A stretch of DNA of 64,000 nucleotides from MED-G116 sp038147495 (GTDB lineage: Bacteria; Pseudomonadota; Alphaproteobacteria; Puniceispirillales; Puniceispirillaceae): the NCBI GenBank assembly GCA_038147495.1, contig JAYQTT010000016.1, positions 1 to 64,000 on the forward strand, in the 5' to 3' direction. The notes below the pieces were generated by a model. It did not search any database. It was not told the origin of the DNA and saw only the letters and a program-made list of their open reading frames with translations. Shown in pieces: positions 16,428 through 24,775 of the stretch (position 1 is the first letter of the stretch; every line of letters starts with the position of its first letter). Both the position numbers and the translations under genes were made by a program.

Positions 16428-17155
16428 TCGCCCTATGGGCTGTTCCAAGGTCAACCTCAACCGCTTTTGAATGGATGATGCGCCAGCGTGGGGACCTTGA
16501 CTGCCTCCACGAACCTTTTGGCGAGGCGTGGTATCAGGGAGAAGATCCCTTGTGGCCACGCTTCGTGCCCGGTGAAAAAACAACACCAGGCCTGACCATT
16601 GAGTCCGTCTGGGACGATATCCGACGGCGAGCCGAGAGAGGGCCGGTTTTCATAAAGGATTTTCCTCACTATGTGAGCCATTTATGGACACCGGAATTTC
16701 TGGAGCATTTCACCCACGCCTTTCTAATTCGTGACCCTGCAAAAACACTCTCATCGATTTATGACAAATGGCCAGATTTTGAGGAAACCGAGGTTGGCTT
16801 TCCTGAACAGCGGGCGTTATTTGATCTTTTGACAGCCTTGAACGGGTCGCCACCGCCGGTCATCGATAGCGATGATCTGTTGGAAAATCCGGCTGCAATG
16901 GTGGAGGCGTTCTGTGACAGTGTGGGCCTGCCTTTCATCGCAGATGCGCTGACCTGGGCCGAGGGTTCCGACACCAGCGCCTATAGCTGGTGGGATGGCG
17001 GTAGTTTTCATGCTAATTTGCGCGGCTCAACAGGGCTGAAACCCCAGCCTCGAAAATATGTTGAAATCGATGAGGCTCCGTATCGGGTACAGCGCATCTG
17101 TCGGCGCATGCAACCGCATTATACGCATCTGTATCAATATCGCCTGACAGTGTAA
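16415..17155 (+). CDS. Sulfotransferase-family protein
   Basis: A 246-residue P-loop protein resembling bacterial PAPS-dependent sulfotransferases. The 5'-phosphosulfate loop region reads WAVPRSTSTAFEWM at residues 9-22, and the 3'-phosphate-binding serine region is plausibly FLIRDPAKTLSSIYDK (residues 109-124). No signal peptide or membrane segment is present. It overlaps the racemase-fold gene and is the last gene of the plus-strand arm, convergent with choline sulfatase 267 bases away. Sulfation of a pathway compound is possible; the family also contains proteins of unknown activity. Confidence 0.75.
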   Translation: MHQIIALWAVPRSTSTAFEWMMRQRGDLDCLHEPFGEAWYQGEDPLWPRFVPGEKTTPGLTIESVWDDIRRRAERGPVFIKDFPHYVSHLWTPEFLEHFTHAFLIRDPAKTLSSIYDKWPDFEETEVGFPEQRALFDLLTALNGSPPPVIDSDDLLENPAAMVEAFCDSVGLPFIADALTWAEGSDTSAYSWWDGGSFHANLRGSTGLKPQPRKYVEIDEAPYRVQRICRRMQPHYTHLYQYRLTV

Positions 17156-17277
17156 GTCGAGACGTGGCTGACAATCTCCCAGCAGGCCATCGGCAGGCTG
17201 CGGCCCAAGTCCAACAGCGGGCAAAACAAAGTCGCTTCAAACTATTGTTCTGGCTTTCCCACCGAGCACCAACATAG

Positions 17278-17310
17278 AAAAAGCCCTTGCTGAATTTTTC
17301 CAGCAAGGGC
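17278..17310 (-). terminator. Rho-independent terminator downstream of betC
   Basis: A perfect 10-bp stem, GCCCTTGCTG (17283-17292) and CAGCAAGGGC (17301-17310), with an 8-base loop. On the minus strand it is followed by TTTTT (17282-17278), so it terminates transcription coming from betC. On the plus strand no T-tract follows, though the hairpin may still stop sulfotransferase-operon transcripts. The remainder of 17156-17421 shows no credible gene. Confidence 0.8.
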
Positions 17311-17421
17311 CTTCAAGGGAGTGACACAATGAGCACAGTGTCAAAATAACGGCGTTCGCACCCGCCATAATTGATAAAGGCAAAAGCCGTGCCAAACCCC
17401 ATTTTGAGGGTGTCTGCACAT

Positions 17422-18936
17422 CTATTCGCCACGCGGAAACCGTTTGCTCTCCTCAAGAACATTAAGGTCCATGTGATTGCGCATATAGCGCTCCGAAGCC
17501 AGTTGCAGCGGCTGATAATCCCACGGATAGTAATTGCCCTGACGCAACGCGGCATAGACGATGTGACGACGCGCCTGCGATGCGCGCACCTCTGCATCAA
17601 ATCTCGCCATGTCCCAACGGTCATGCACCATTGCCTGAAAATGCGCGGTCAGATCAGCATGTTCCGGCATTGCCGCAAGATTGTTCAATTCGTCAGGATC
17701 GTTGGCAAGATCGAACAGCTGCGGCGGATCCATCTCGCAATGGATGAATTTGTAATCGCCATCCCGCACGCCAACAAGCGGCGCAATCGAGCCCTCAGCA
17801 GCATATTCCATGAATACCGGTCTCGTCTCACCGGCCTCATCCAGCAGCGGCAACAGATTTCTGCCATCTGTCCAGGGCTTGATCTCATCAAGATCGATAG
17901 AGGTCAACGCCGCAAGTGTCGGGGTGATGTCGATTGTCGATACCGGCATTTTCACTGTGGCCGATTTGACGCCCGGAATGCGCATCATCAAAGGCACACG
18001 GGCCGAGCCCTCAAAAAAGCTCATCTTGAACCAGAGGCCACGCTCGCCAAGCATGTCACCATGGTCGGAACAGAACAGGATGATCGTATCATCTTCCATA
18101 CGCATCGCTTTCAGCGCGGCAAGCAATTCACCGACCTTGTCATCGAGATAGCTGATATTGGCAAAATAAGCGCGGCGTGAATTTTTTATGTGATCATCGG
18201 TAATGTCAAAATTCTTGTAATCATTGGCGCGGAAAAGCCGCTGTGAATGCGGGTCCTGCTGTTCATAGGGGATCGCCGGAATTTTTGGCAGCAACCTGTC
18301 ACAATCTTCATACAAATCCCAATAACGGCGGCGGGCCACATAGGGATCATGCGGATGGGTAAAGCTGACGGTCAGGCACCATGGGCGCGAATCCTCGCGG
18401 CGGCCAAGCTGATACAGCGCCTGCACGCCATGATGCGCCACCTCATCATCATATTCCATTTGATTGCTGATTTCGGCGATACCGGCACCCGTCACCGAAC
18501 CCAGATTATGATACCACCAGTCGATACGCTCATCAGGCTTGCGGTAATCAGGCGTCCAGCCAAAATCTGCCGGATATATATCCGTTGTCGTGCGTGTTTC
18601 AAATCCGTGCAACTGGTCCGGGCCGACATAATGCATCTTGCCACACAGGATCGTGTGATAACCATGGCGGCGCAGATGATGCGCGTAGGTTGGAATTGAC
18701 GAGGCGAATTCAGCGGCATTGTCATAGACAGCTGTACGCGACGGCAACTGCCCTGACATGAACGATGCCCGGCCCGGGGCGCAAAGTGGGCTTGCCGTAT
18801 AGCAGGTTGGAAAACAAACCGATTCATCGGCAAGTGCGCGAAGGTTTGGCGCATGAAGAAAAGGCAACGGCCCATGATCAAACAGGGTGCCGTTAAGTTG
18901 GTCTACCATGATGACAAGAATATTCGGACCAGACAT
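17422..18936 (-). CDS. betC: Choline sulfatase
   Basis: Sulfatase of 504 residues from the start chosen here. The formylglycine site is C52 in SPLCAPGRASFMSG, and metal ligands include the N-terminal MVDQLNG aspartate and HGDMLGERG. The substrate-pocket and C-terminal segments (DRWDMARFDAEV...ARRHIVYAAL) are characteristic of BetC. It hydrolyses choline-O-sulfate to choline and sulfate in the cytosol, feeding betaine metabolism. The start is MSGPNIL at 18936, with AGAGG upstream, rather than the longer frame to 18963. No betA, betB or betI is adjacent. It is followed by a clear terminator. Confidence 0.93.
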   Translation of the reverse strand: MSGPNILVIMVDQLNGTLFDHGPLPFLHAPNLRALADESVCFPTCYTASPLCAPGRASFMSGQLPSRTAVYDNAAEFASSIPTYAHHLRRHGYHTILCGKMHYVGPDQLHGFETRTTTDIYPADFGWTPDYRKPDERIDWWYHNLGSVTGAGIAEISNQMEYDDEVAHHGVQALYQLGRREDSRPWCLTVSFTHPHDPYVARRRYWDLYEDCDRLLPKIPAIPYEQQDPHSQRLFRANDYKNFDITDDHIKNSRRAYFANISYLDDKVGELLAALKAMRMEDDTIILFCSDHGDMLGERGLWFKMSFFEGSARVPLMMRIPGVKSATVKMPVSTIDITPTLAALTSIDLDEIKPWTDGRNLLPLLDEAGETRPVFMEYAAEGSIAPLVGVRDGDYKFIHCEMDPPQLFDLANDPDELNNLAAMPEHADLTAHFQAMVHDRWDMARFDAEVRASQARRHIVYAALRQGNYYPWDYQPLQLASERYMRNHMDLNVLEESKRFPRGE

Positions 18937-19085
18937 GTCGGTGCCTCTGCTTGGTTGTAACAAGATAATTAATGTGCTGACAAAAACACCACGCTGGCTA
19001 GACCAAAAACGAAATGATGATGTCTTTTTTTAGGGTGGTCGCGGCATGCCAGCAATCCGCGTCAACAGGTCTGCGCCCGGACCGA

Positions 19086-20270
19086 TCAGTCCGGCAATGC
19101 AATCCGCCCGCCGGTCATCGGGGTGGGAACGCCGGTTGTGTCGGGAAAGCTGATCGGCAGACCTGCCATCCGGCGGGCCGCAAGAAAGGCAAAACATTCA
19201 GCCTCCACCGCGTCACCGCGCCAGCCAAGATCATCGGCATCGAGCACCGCAACACCGGCGCGCTCAGAAATCTGCCGCATCAATGCCGAATTGTGACGCC
19301 CGCCACCCGAAACGAAAAGCCGGTCAGGACGCTGCGGCAATAGATCAAGCCCGCGGCCGACCGCCGCCGCGGCAAAGGCTGTCAGCAACGCCGCGCCATC
19401 TTCAGCGGAGCATCCCAAAGCCATCGTTGACGGGAAATCAAACCGGTCCAGCGATTTCGGAAACGCCTCTGCAAAATAGGGATGGTCCAGAAGCTGGTTC
19501 AATCTGGCCTCATCAACAATACCAGCGCTGGCCAGCGCACCATTCCGGTCCATCTCACCCAAACCACAGGATGCGACCCAATCATTGATCGGCGCATTTG
19601 CCGGGCCGGTATCAAAAGCGATAAGGCGGCCATCTGTGCTTTGCCAGCTCAGATTGGCGACACCGCCCAGATTCAGCACAGCCGTATCAGCACCGGCACC
19701 GGCACGATGCAGCAACGCCGCATGATATGAGGCGCAAAGCGGCGCCCCTTGCCCACCTGCAGCAACATCATCACTTCGCAGATCAAAGACCACGGGAACC
19801 CCAAGGTGACGCGCCATCAGTCGGCCATCGCCAAGCTGTCTGGTGCGCCCATAGCTGTCAGGCGTTGGAGCACGGTGGAGGACAGTCTGTCCGTGAAAGC
19901 CGATCGCGGCAATCGATGACAGGGACACACCCTCACTGGCGGCCAGCTGCGCCACCGCATCTGCCTGCGCCATCGACAAACGCGCTTCGGCCTCGGCGAA
20001 AATATCCGGTTCCGGTCCGGTGAAATTCCATGCCCTTGCCGCGTCAATTGCCTTGGCGATCAGGTCGCGAATATCCTGCGGATAGGGGATCAGCGCATAG
20101 CCGCCACATTCAAAAATATCCACCCCGTCCGTGCGCAAAAAGGCAACATCAATATTGCCATCCAGAACCGTTCCGGTCATCAGGCCAGCATACCATTGTG
20201 GTGACACCTTATGCGCCGCCGCCAGAGTTGATCTGGCATCAATTTTTGAGTCACGCACGACACTTTTCAT
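19086..20270 (-). CDS. anmK: Anhydro-N-acetylmuramic acid kinase
   Basis: ASKHA-fold kinase of 394 residues that opens 1,6-anhydro-MurNAc and phosphorylates it to MurNAc-6-phosphate. The N-terminal GLMTGTVLDGNIDVAF is the AnmK form of phosphate loop 1 with its catalytic aspartate; FHGQTVLHRAPT, NLGGVANLSW and DTGPANAPINDW are further family signatures, and VSGGGRHN lies in the nucleotide site. It is divergent from nagB-murQ, whose product MurQ uses MurNAc-6-phosphate, giving a coherent peptidoglycan-turnover route. The spacing to nagB (310 bp) would hold both promoters. Confidence 0.93.
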   Translation of the reverse strand: MKSVVRDSKIDARSTLAAAHKVSPQWYAGLMTGTVLDGNIDVAFLRTDGVDIFECGGYALIPYPQDIRDLIAKAIDAARAWNFTGPEPDIFAEAEARLSMAQADAVAQLAASEGVSLSSIAAIGFHGQTVLHRAPTPDSYGRTRQLGDGRLMARHLGVPVVFDLRSDDVAAGGQGAPLCASYHAALLHRAGAGADTAVLNLGGVANLSWQSTDGRLIAFDTGPANAPINDWVASCGLGEMDRNGALASAGIVDEARLNQLLDHPYFAEAFPKSLDRFDFPSTMALGCSAEDGAALLTAFAAAAVGRGLDLLPQRPDRLFVSGGGRHNSALMRQISERAGVAVLDADDLGWRGDAVEAECFAFLAARRMAGLPISFPDTTGVPTPMTGGRIALPD

Positions 20271-20580
20271 CCAACCGGACTCCGTTCTGCATTGATGATT
20301 TGCTCACACCCCAGCGCGACTGTTCATCTTGCATCCACTCATTCTCGATCCCAGAGACTTCGAAAAGTTAGGTTAGAGACAATTTCCAGTAAGCCGCAAG
20401 CTGGTTTGTTTCTAACATTCGGGCCAGTTCATAAAACCGCCGGGCTGCGGACCGCCACACTTGGAACATGCCCTTTGGTGAAAACAATTCACAATACATT
20501 CAAAAAAATAGACATCTGCGTATTAGCAAAGCATAAAATGCAAAATGGCTGGTCAGTCAATTTTTTGAGATAATACACGC
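20271..20580. promoter_or_regulatory. Divergent anmK / nagB-murQ intergenic region without a gene
   Basis: A 310-bp stretch with no credible reading frame on either strand. The half near nagB (about 20480-20580) is AT-rich and contains TAATAC 13 bases before the nagB ATG, and it should contain promoters for both directions. I saw no strong dyad or riboswitch-like fold. The nagB start lacks a strong Shine-Dalgarno sequence, with only GAGA at 20568-20571. Confidence 0.4.
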
Positions 20581-21393
20581 ATGAAAGTCGTGATACATGA
20601 CGATGCCGATACGGCAGCCGCTCACACCGCGGTCATTGCGGCCAGAAGCCTGCAAAAGAAACCATCTGCAGTTCTTGGCCTTGCAACCGGAGAGACTATG
20701 CGTCCCGTTTATCGGCATTTGCGTGATCTCTTTGTAAAAGAAGATATTCCAACTGCCGATTTCACAAGTTTCAATCTGGATGAATTTATCGGCGTCCCAC
20801 CATCGCATCCGGGTAGTTTTCACTATTTTATGGCCCGCGAATTTCTGGATTTTCTGGACAATACCGGCGCGCGCTGCTTTCTGCCCGATGGCATGGCACC
20901 GGATCCAATGGCCGAAGCCGCAAGATACGAAACAAGCATCAAAATGCATGGCGGCATTGATCTGCAGCTTCTTGGCATAGGCCGAAATGGACATATCGGA
21001 TTTAATGAGCCCGGAACCGCCTTTGACAGCCGAACATCCTGTATCAGCCTGAGCGATCAAACAATTTCAGCTCTCCAGGGCTTTGCGCCGCAGATTGATC
21101 ACGCCGACCTTCCCAAATTTGCAATCACCATGGGTATCGCCACGATCATGGACGCAAAGCGCTGTGTTCTGCTTGCCACGGGAAGTGCAAAAGCATCGGC
21201 CATTCGCGCCATGCTGGACGACCCTGTGTCGATTGCCTGTCCAGCAAGTGTCCTGCGCACCCATCTTGATATGACAATAATACTGGACAGAATGGCAGCC
21301 GAAGGCCTTACTGAAGCATGTCTGGCGAGACTTCAGCCAATCTTTAACCCCAAAGACTGGATGCTTCAGACGCCATCAGATTATGAGAAATAG
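20581..21393 (+). CDS. nagB: Glucosamine-6-phosphate deaminase
   Basis: Converts glucosamine-6-phosphate to fructose-6-phosphate and ammonia. The 270-residue length is typical. Family signatures are GLATGETMRPVY (phosphate loop), FNLDEFIG (catalytic aspartate) and GIGRNGHIGFNEPG, which holds the aspartate/histidine/glutamate relay residues. It is two bases upstream of murQ, with nagA further along the locus, so it forms the terminal step of the amino-sugar pathway. The C-terminal allosteric segment of the E. coli enzyme is not obviously conserved. Confidence 0.95.
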   Translation: MKVVIHDDADTAAAHTAVIAARSLQKKPSAVLGLATGETMRPVYRHLRDLFVKEDIPTADFTSFNLDEFIGVPPSHPGSFHYFMAREFLDFLDNTGARCFLPDGMAPDPMAEAARYETSIKMHGGIDLQLLGIGRNGHIGFNEPGTAFDSRTSCISLSDQTISALQGFAPQIDHADLPKFAITMGIATIMDAKRCVLLATGSAKASAIRAMLDDPVSIACPASVLRTHLDMTIILDRMAAEGLTEACLARLQPIFNPKDWMLQTPSDYEK

Positions 21394-21395
21394 TC

Positions 21396-22133
21396 ATGCA
21401 AAACGATACAGAAACACCCCCTGAAGCGGGACGATGGCTTGACCAGCTTGATAATCAGGCTGCGTTGGAAATGATGCTCGATGATCAGGCGCTCGCCATC
21501 GCTGCCAACCGGCAAAGCCTTGGTCAAATTGAACAGGCAGTGACCGAAATAACGCATAGGATGAAAGCCGACGACAAGGCGCGCATCATCTATGCCGGTG
21601 CAGGCGCATCCATCCGCATCGCCGTTCAGGACGGTGTAGAATTGTTACCAACGTTCAACTGGCCAAGGGAACGCGTGGCCTATGTGGTGGCCGGCGGCGA
21701 CAAAGCCTTGATCGAGTCGATTGAGGATGCGGAAGATAATGAAGTCGCCGCAAAGAAGATGGTCAATGATCTGGATCTTTCGGCGAATGACGTTGTTATA
21801 GCTATTGCTGCCAGCGGGCGAACCGCATTTACCTGCACCGTTCTACGCGAGACCGTTAATGCCGGTGCGCTGGCAATTGGCATATCCTGTAATCCGTCCA
21901 CGCCGCTTCTGGATGAGGCGGATATCGGCATTCCATTGATTACCGGCGGTGAAGCGCTGGCCGGATCAACCCGCTTGAAGGCCGCCACTGCACAAAAAAT
22001 CTGTCTGAACATGATTTCAACATTGGTGATGACGCGTCTGGGCAAGGTGCGAGACGGCAAAATGATTGCAATGCGCCCAACCAACGCAAAGCTGCGCGAG
22101 CGATTTTCACGCATTCACGGGAGTGATAGATAG
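21396..22133 (+). CDS. murQ: N-acetylmuramic acid 6-phosphate etherase (short form)
   Basis: Splits the lactyl ether of MurNAc-6-phosphate to give GlcNAc-6-phosphate and D-lactate. The SIS-domain motifs are clear: YAGAGAS, VELLPTF with the catalytic glutamate, AGGDKAL, EDAEDNE, IAASGRT, ISCNPSTPL, and STRLKAATAQK followed by LNMIST. At 245 residues it is about 50 shorter than E. coli MurQ, stopping after LRERFSRIH without the C-terminal helical extension, and the N-terminal T-E-R-R-N motif is not seen. It immediately follows nagB. Loss of the tail may be a lineage variant. Confidence 0.9.
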   Translation: MQNDTETPPEAGRWLDQLDNQAALEMMLDDQALAIAANRQSLGQIEQAVTEITHRMKADDKARIIYAGAGASIRIAVQDGVELLPTFNWPRERVAYVVAGGDKALIESIEDAEDNEVAAKKMVNDLDLSANDVVIAIAASGRTAFTCTVLRETVNAGALAIGISCNPSTPLLDEADIGIPLITGGEALAGSTRLKAATAQKICLNMISTLVMTRLGKVRDGKMIAMRPTNAKLRERFSRIHGSDR

Positions 22134-22162
22134 GATACGGCACTATCATCTTCAGACATTTG

Positions 22163-23080
22163 TCAGGATGTTTTAACAGGTGCTGTAGATGCCAACAATT
22201 CAAGACCAAGGGAAATGGCACCGCGGAGTCCATCTCCCTCGGTGCTGGATAGAAGTGCTGTCAAATCATTGCCGAGTCCGTCAATCGTCCCTCTTTCAAG
22301 CAGTCCTCTCAGCCGCTCACCAATACTGCCACACAGAAAAATCCGTCCGGTTTTGTGAGCGTCAAGAGCAATGAGAATCTGCCGCAAATCATCAATTAGC
22401 GACCTGAAGATTGCGGTTGCCACTTTATCACCTGTCGTCTGCGCCTCGAAAATGTCCGGGGCAAACTGACCAAAATCCTGCGGGGAGGCTGTTTTGGCAA
22501 ACAGCACGATATTGCCTGCGACACCCTGAAATCGGTGCATTACATCACGGGTGAGAGCCGACTCTTCAATGAGCCCATCATACGCTTTTATTGTACAACG
22601 CAGCAATTCCCGCCCAAGCCACGCACCGCCGCATTCATCGCCCAGTTGCAAGCCCCAGCCACCAATCTGTTTTGTCACGCCCTGACATTGACTGACAAAA
22701 AATGAGCCTGTTCCCATTTGCGCCAGCGTGCCATCGGCTTTACCCAACACCCCGGCAATCGTGATTTCCCGATCCGAAACAACACGAATTCTGGCAAAAT
22801 CGAGATCTTCGGCGAGCCGCACCGCGACATTGCCTACATTGGCACCTGCAATCCCCATAACGCCTACATCATGCTGCCATGAGCCCGCAGGCAATTGGGC
22901 GGATTCATATATCTGCTGGATAGCGGTCATTATATTGGAGCGGCTTGCCTCATAGTCGCTGGTTAGATTCGCAAAGCCGCCTTCAATCTGGTGTTTGATC
23001 ACACCATTATCGTCTGCCAACGCTATTCTGCTGCGCGTTCCACCACCGTCAATGGCCAGAATATGCCGTTCCTTTTTCAT
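22163..23080 (-). CDS. N-acetylglucosamine / amino-sugar kinase (BadF/BcrA ATPase family)
   Basis: ASKHA-fold kinase of 305 residues. The phosphate-1 motif is AIDGGGTRSRIALAD; GIAGANVGN and LAQMGTGSFF are phosphate-2-like; GGWGLQLGDECGGAWLGRELL is a signature shared with eukaryotic-type GlcNAc kinase and glucosamine kinase; FLCGSIGERL lies near the adenosine site. In this locus it most plausibly phosphorylates GlcNAc (or GlcN/MurNAc) to feed NagA and NagB. It converges with murQ and is divergent from the sugar-binding-protein gene, with 270 bp between. Confidence 0.85.
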   Translation of the reverse strand: MKKERHILAIDGGGTRSRIALADDNGVIKHQIEGGFANLTSDYEASRSNIMTAIQQIYESAQLPAGSWQHDVGVMGIAGANVGNVAVRLAEDLDFARIRVVSDREITIAGVLGKADGTLAQMGTGSFFVSQCQGVTKQIGGWGLQLGDECGGAWLGRELLRCTIKAYDGLIEESALTRDVMHRFQGVAGNIVLFAKTASPQDFGQFAPDIFEAQTTGDKVATAIFRSLIDDLRQILIALDAHKTGRIFLCGSIGERLRGLLERGTIDGLGNDLTALLSSTEGDGLRGAISLGLELLASTAPVKTS

Positions 23081-23255
23081 CTGTGTGGCGACCTTTCCAA
23101 AACGTCTCGAGCAGCCTTGACCCGGATTGTGTAATGCGGGTTGATCAGATTTTTGAGTGCATCAATCAACTAACATATGCCGCATGGTACAGGACTGTCG
23201 GCAAGTTTGTACATGATTGACGGAACCGAATTCTAGGCTCAGAATAAAACTCAAT

Positions 23256-23317
23256 CTATCGGTCACTTGGATCACATTGTGAAGTCAAACCGGAAAATTG
23301 ACATCCCAGACCGATAG
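23256..23317. promoter_or_regulatory. Inverted repeat flanking a TTGACA box upstream of the sugar importer
   Basis: CTATCGGTC (23256-23264) and GACCGATAG (23309-23317) are perfect 9-base inverted copies about 53 bp apart. A TTGACA box (23298-23303) lies just inside the second copy. The arrangement would suit a looping repressor for the amino-sugar importer and/or the divergent kinase. No regulator gene is adjacent. A convincing -10 box could not be assigned. Confidence 0.35.
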
Positions 23318-23350
23318 CAAGTCCGTAATCAAGTTTGGGGAGTAGTTACT

Positions 23351-24604
23351 ATGAAATTTAAAGCTTTAGTGGGCGCTACCATGGCGCTGATGTTGGCCGG
23401 TGTCGGGAGCGCGTCAGCGGATGTCACCCTCACCATTGAAAGTTGGCGTAATGACGATTTGTCGATTTGGCAACAGAAGATCATTCCGGCTTTTGAAGCA
23501 CAAAACCCCGGAATCAAGGTGGTTTTTGCACCAACAGCACCTGCACAATATAACTCGGCATTGAACGCGAAACTTGAGGCGGGAACAGCAGGAGACCTGA
23601 TTACCTGCCGGCCATTTGATGGATCGCTGTCACTTTACAAGGCAGGACATCTTGCCGAAGTCGGTGATCTCGACAACATGAAAAATTTTGGCGCTGTAGC
23701 GAAATCCGGATGGAGCACTGACGATGGTTCAGCCACATTCTGTGTGCCGATGGCTTCAGTGATCCACGGGTTCATCTACAACAAGGATGCCTTTAAGGAA
23801 GTCGGTGTTTCAGTGCCTGAGACCGTTGACGAGTTTTTTGCCGCTCTCGAGAAAATCAAACAGGACGGCAATTATGTCCCTCTGGCGATGGGTGTTGCCG
23901 ATCAGTGGGAAGCCGCAACCATGGGCTACGCCAATATTGGTGTGAACTATTGGAAGGGTGAAACAGGCCGTCAGGCTGTGATAGCTGGCAACATGAAGCT
24001 GACACATCCGGACTGGATTGCGCCTTATGCCCAGCTTGCCAAATGGGGCCCATACATGGGTGACGGCTATGAGGCACAATCCTATCCTGACAGCCAGAAC
24101 ATGTTCACACTTGGTCGGGCAGCAATCTATCCGGCTGGTTCATGGGAAATTTCCGGCTTTAACGCGCAGGCTGATTTTGAGATGGGCGCGTTCCGCGCAC
24201 CGGTCCAGGCCGCCGGTGATGAATGCCACATCTCAGATCATGTGGATATTGCGCTTGGCATGAACAAGGCGACAAAGAACCCTGAAGCCGTGCGCACCTT
24301 CCTGAACTGGGTTGGTTCCGCAGAATTTGCCGATCTCTATGCAAATTCACTCCCGGGCTTTTTCTCATTGTCCAACCATAACATTGCCATGACTGATCCA
24401 CTTGCACAGGACTTTGTCGGGTGGCGCAGCAAATGCAAATCCTCGATCCGGCCGTATCACCAGATCCTTTCGCGTGGAACACCAAATCTGGCGAATGAAT
24501 ATTGGGTCACCTCGGCGAATGTTATTCGGGGCTCAATGACACCAGAAGAGGCCGGTGCACATATGCAAAAGGGTCTCGCCAGCTGGTATGCACCACAGCA
24601 ATAG
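23351..24604 (+). CDS. Sugar ABC transporter substrate-binding protein
   Basis: Periplasmic binding protein of 417 residues, family 1 (UgpB/MalE-like). The signal peptide is MKFKALVGATMALMLAGVG with a likely cut after SASA. The mature part begins VTLTIESWRNDD and contains IKVVFAPTAPAQYNSALNAKLEAGTAGDLI, typical of carbohydrate-binding members. SD GGGGAG precedes the ATG. Neighbouring anmK, murQ, nagA and kinase genes point to an amino sugar such as GlcNAc, chitobiose or a muropeptide-derived sugar as ligand. A strong hairpin follows the stop codon. Confidence 0.9.
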   Translation: MKFKALVGATMALMLAGVGSASADVTLTIESWRNDDLSIWQQKIIPAFEAQNPGIKVVFAPTAPAQYNSALNAKLEAGTAGDLITCRPFDGSLSLYKAGHLAEVGDLDNMKNFGAVAKSGWSTDDGSATFCVPMASVIHGFIYNKDAFKEVGVSVPETVDEFFAALEKIKQDGNYVPLAMGVADQWEAATMGYANIGVNYWKGETGRQAVIAGNMKLTHPDWIAPYAQLAKWGPYMGDGYEAQSYPDSQNMFTLGRAAIYPAGSWEISGFNAQADFEMGAFRAPVQAAGDECHISDHVDIALGMNKATKNPEAVRTFLNWVGSAEFADLYANSLPGFFSLSNHNIAMTDPLAQDFVGWRSKCKSSIRPYHQILSRGTPNLANEYWVTSANVIRGSMTPEEAGAHMQKGLASWYAPQQ

Positions 24605-24630
24605 GTTGGATTGGTAAAAAATGAAATTGG

Positions 24631-24661
24631 TGGACAGCCCTGAAATGTGATGGGCTGTCCA
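24631..24661 (+). promoter_or_regulatory. Strong intercistronic hairpin after the sugar-binding-protein gene
   Basis: GGACAGCCC (24632-24640) and GGGCTGTCC (24652-24660) form a perfect stem, extended by a T-A pair, with an 11-base loop. No T-tract follows, so it more likely protects the 3' end of the binding-protein message than terminates it. It sits between the binding-protein gene and the first permease gene. Confidence 0.7.
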
Positions 24662-24775
24662 TGTCTGCTACGATTTCGTTGCAGGGGTCATATCTCAGGC
24701 CTTGCCAATTCCATGCCGTCCTTTACCGCCCACCTCTCTTTTCACCGGCATCAGTAAAGTGGAGCCAGCATCTTG

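Noticed and set aside
17237..17419. Short minus-strand frame downstream of betC
   Set aside because: It runs through a perfect terminator stem and has no family-like features or ribosome site.
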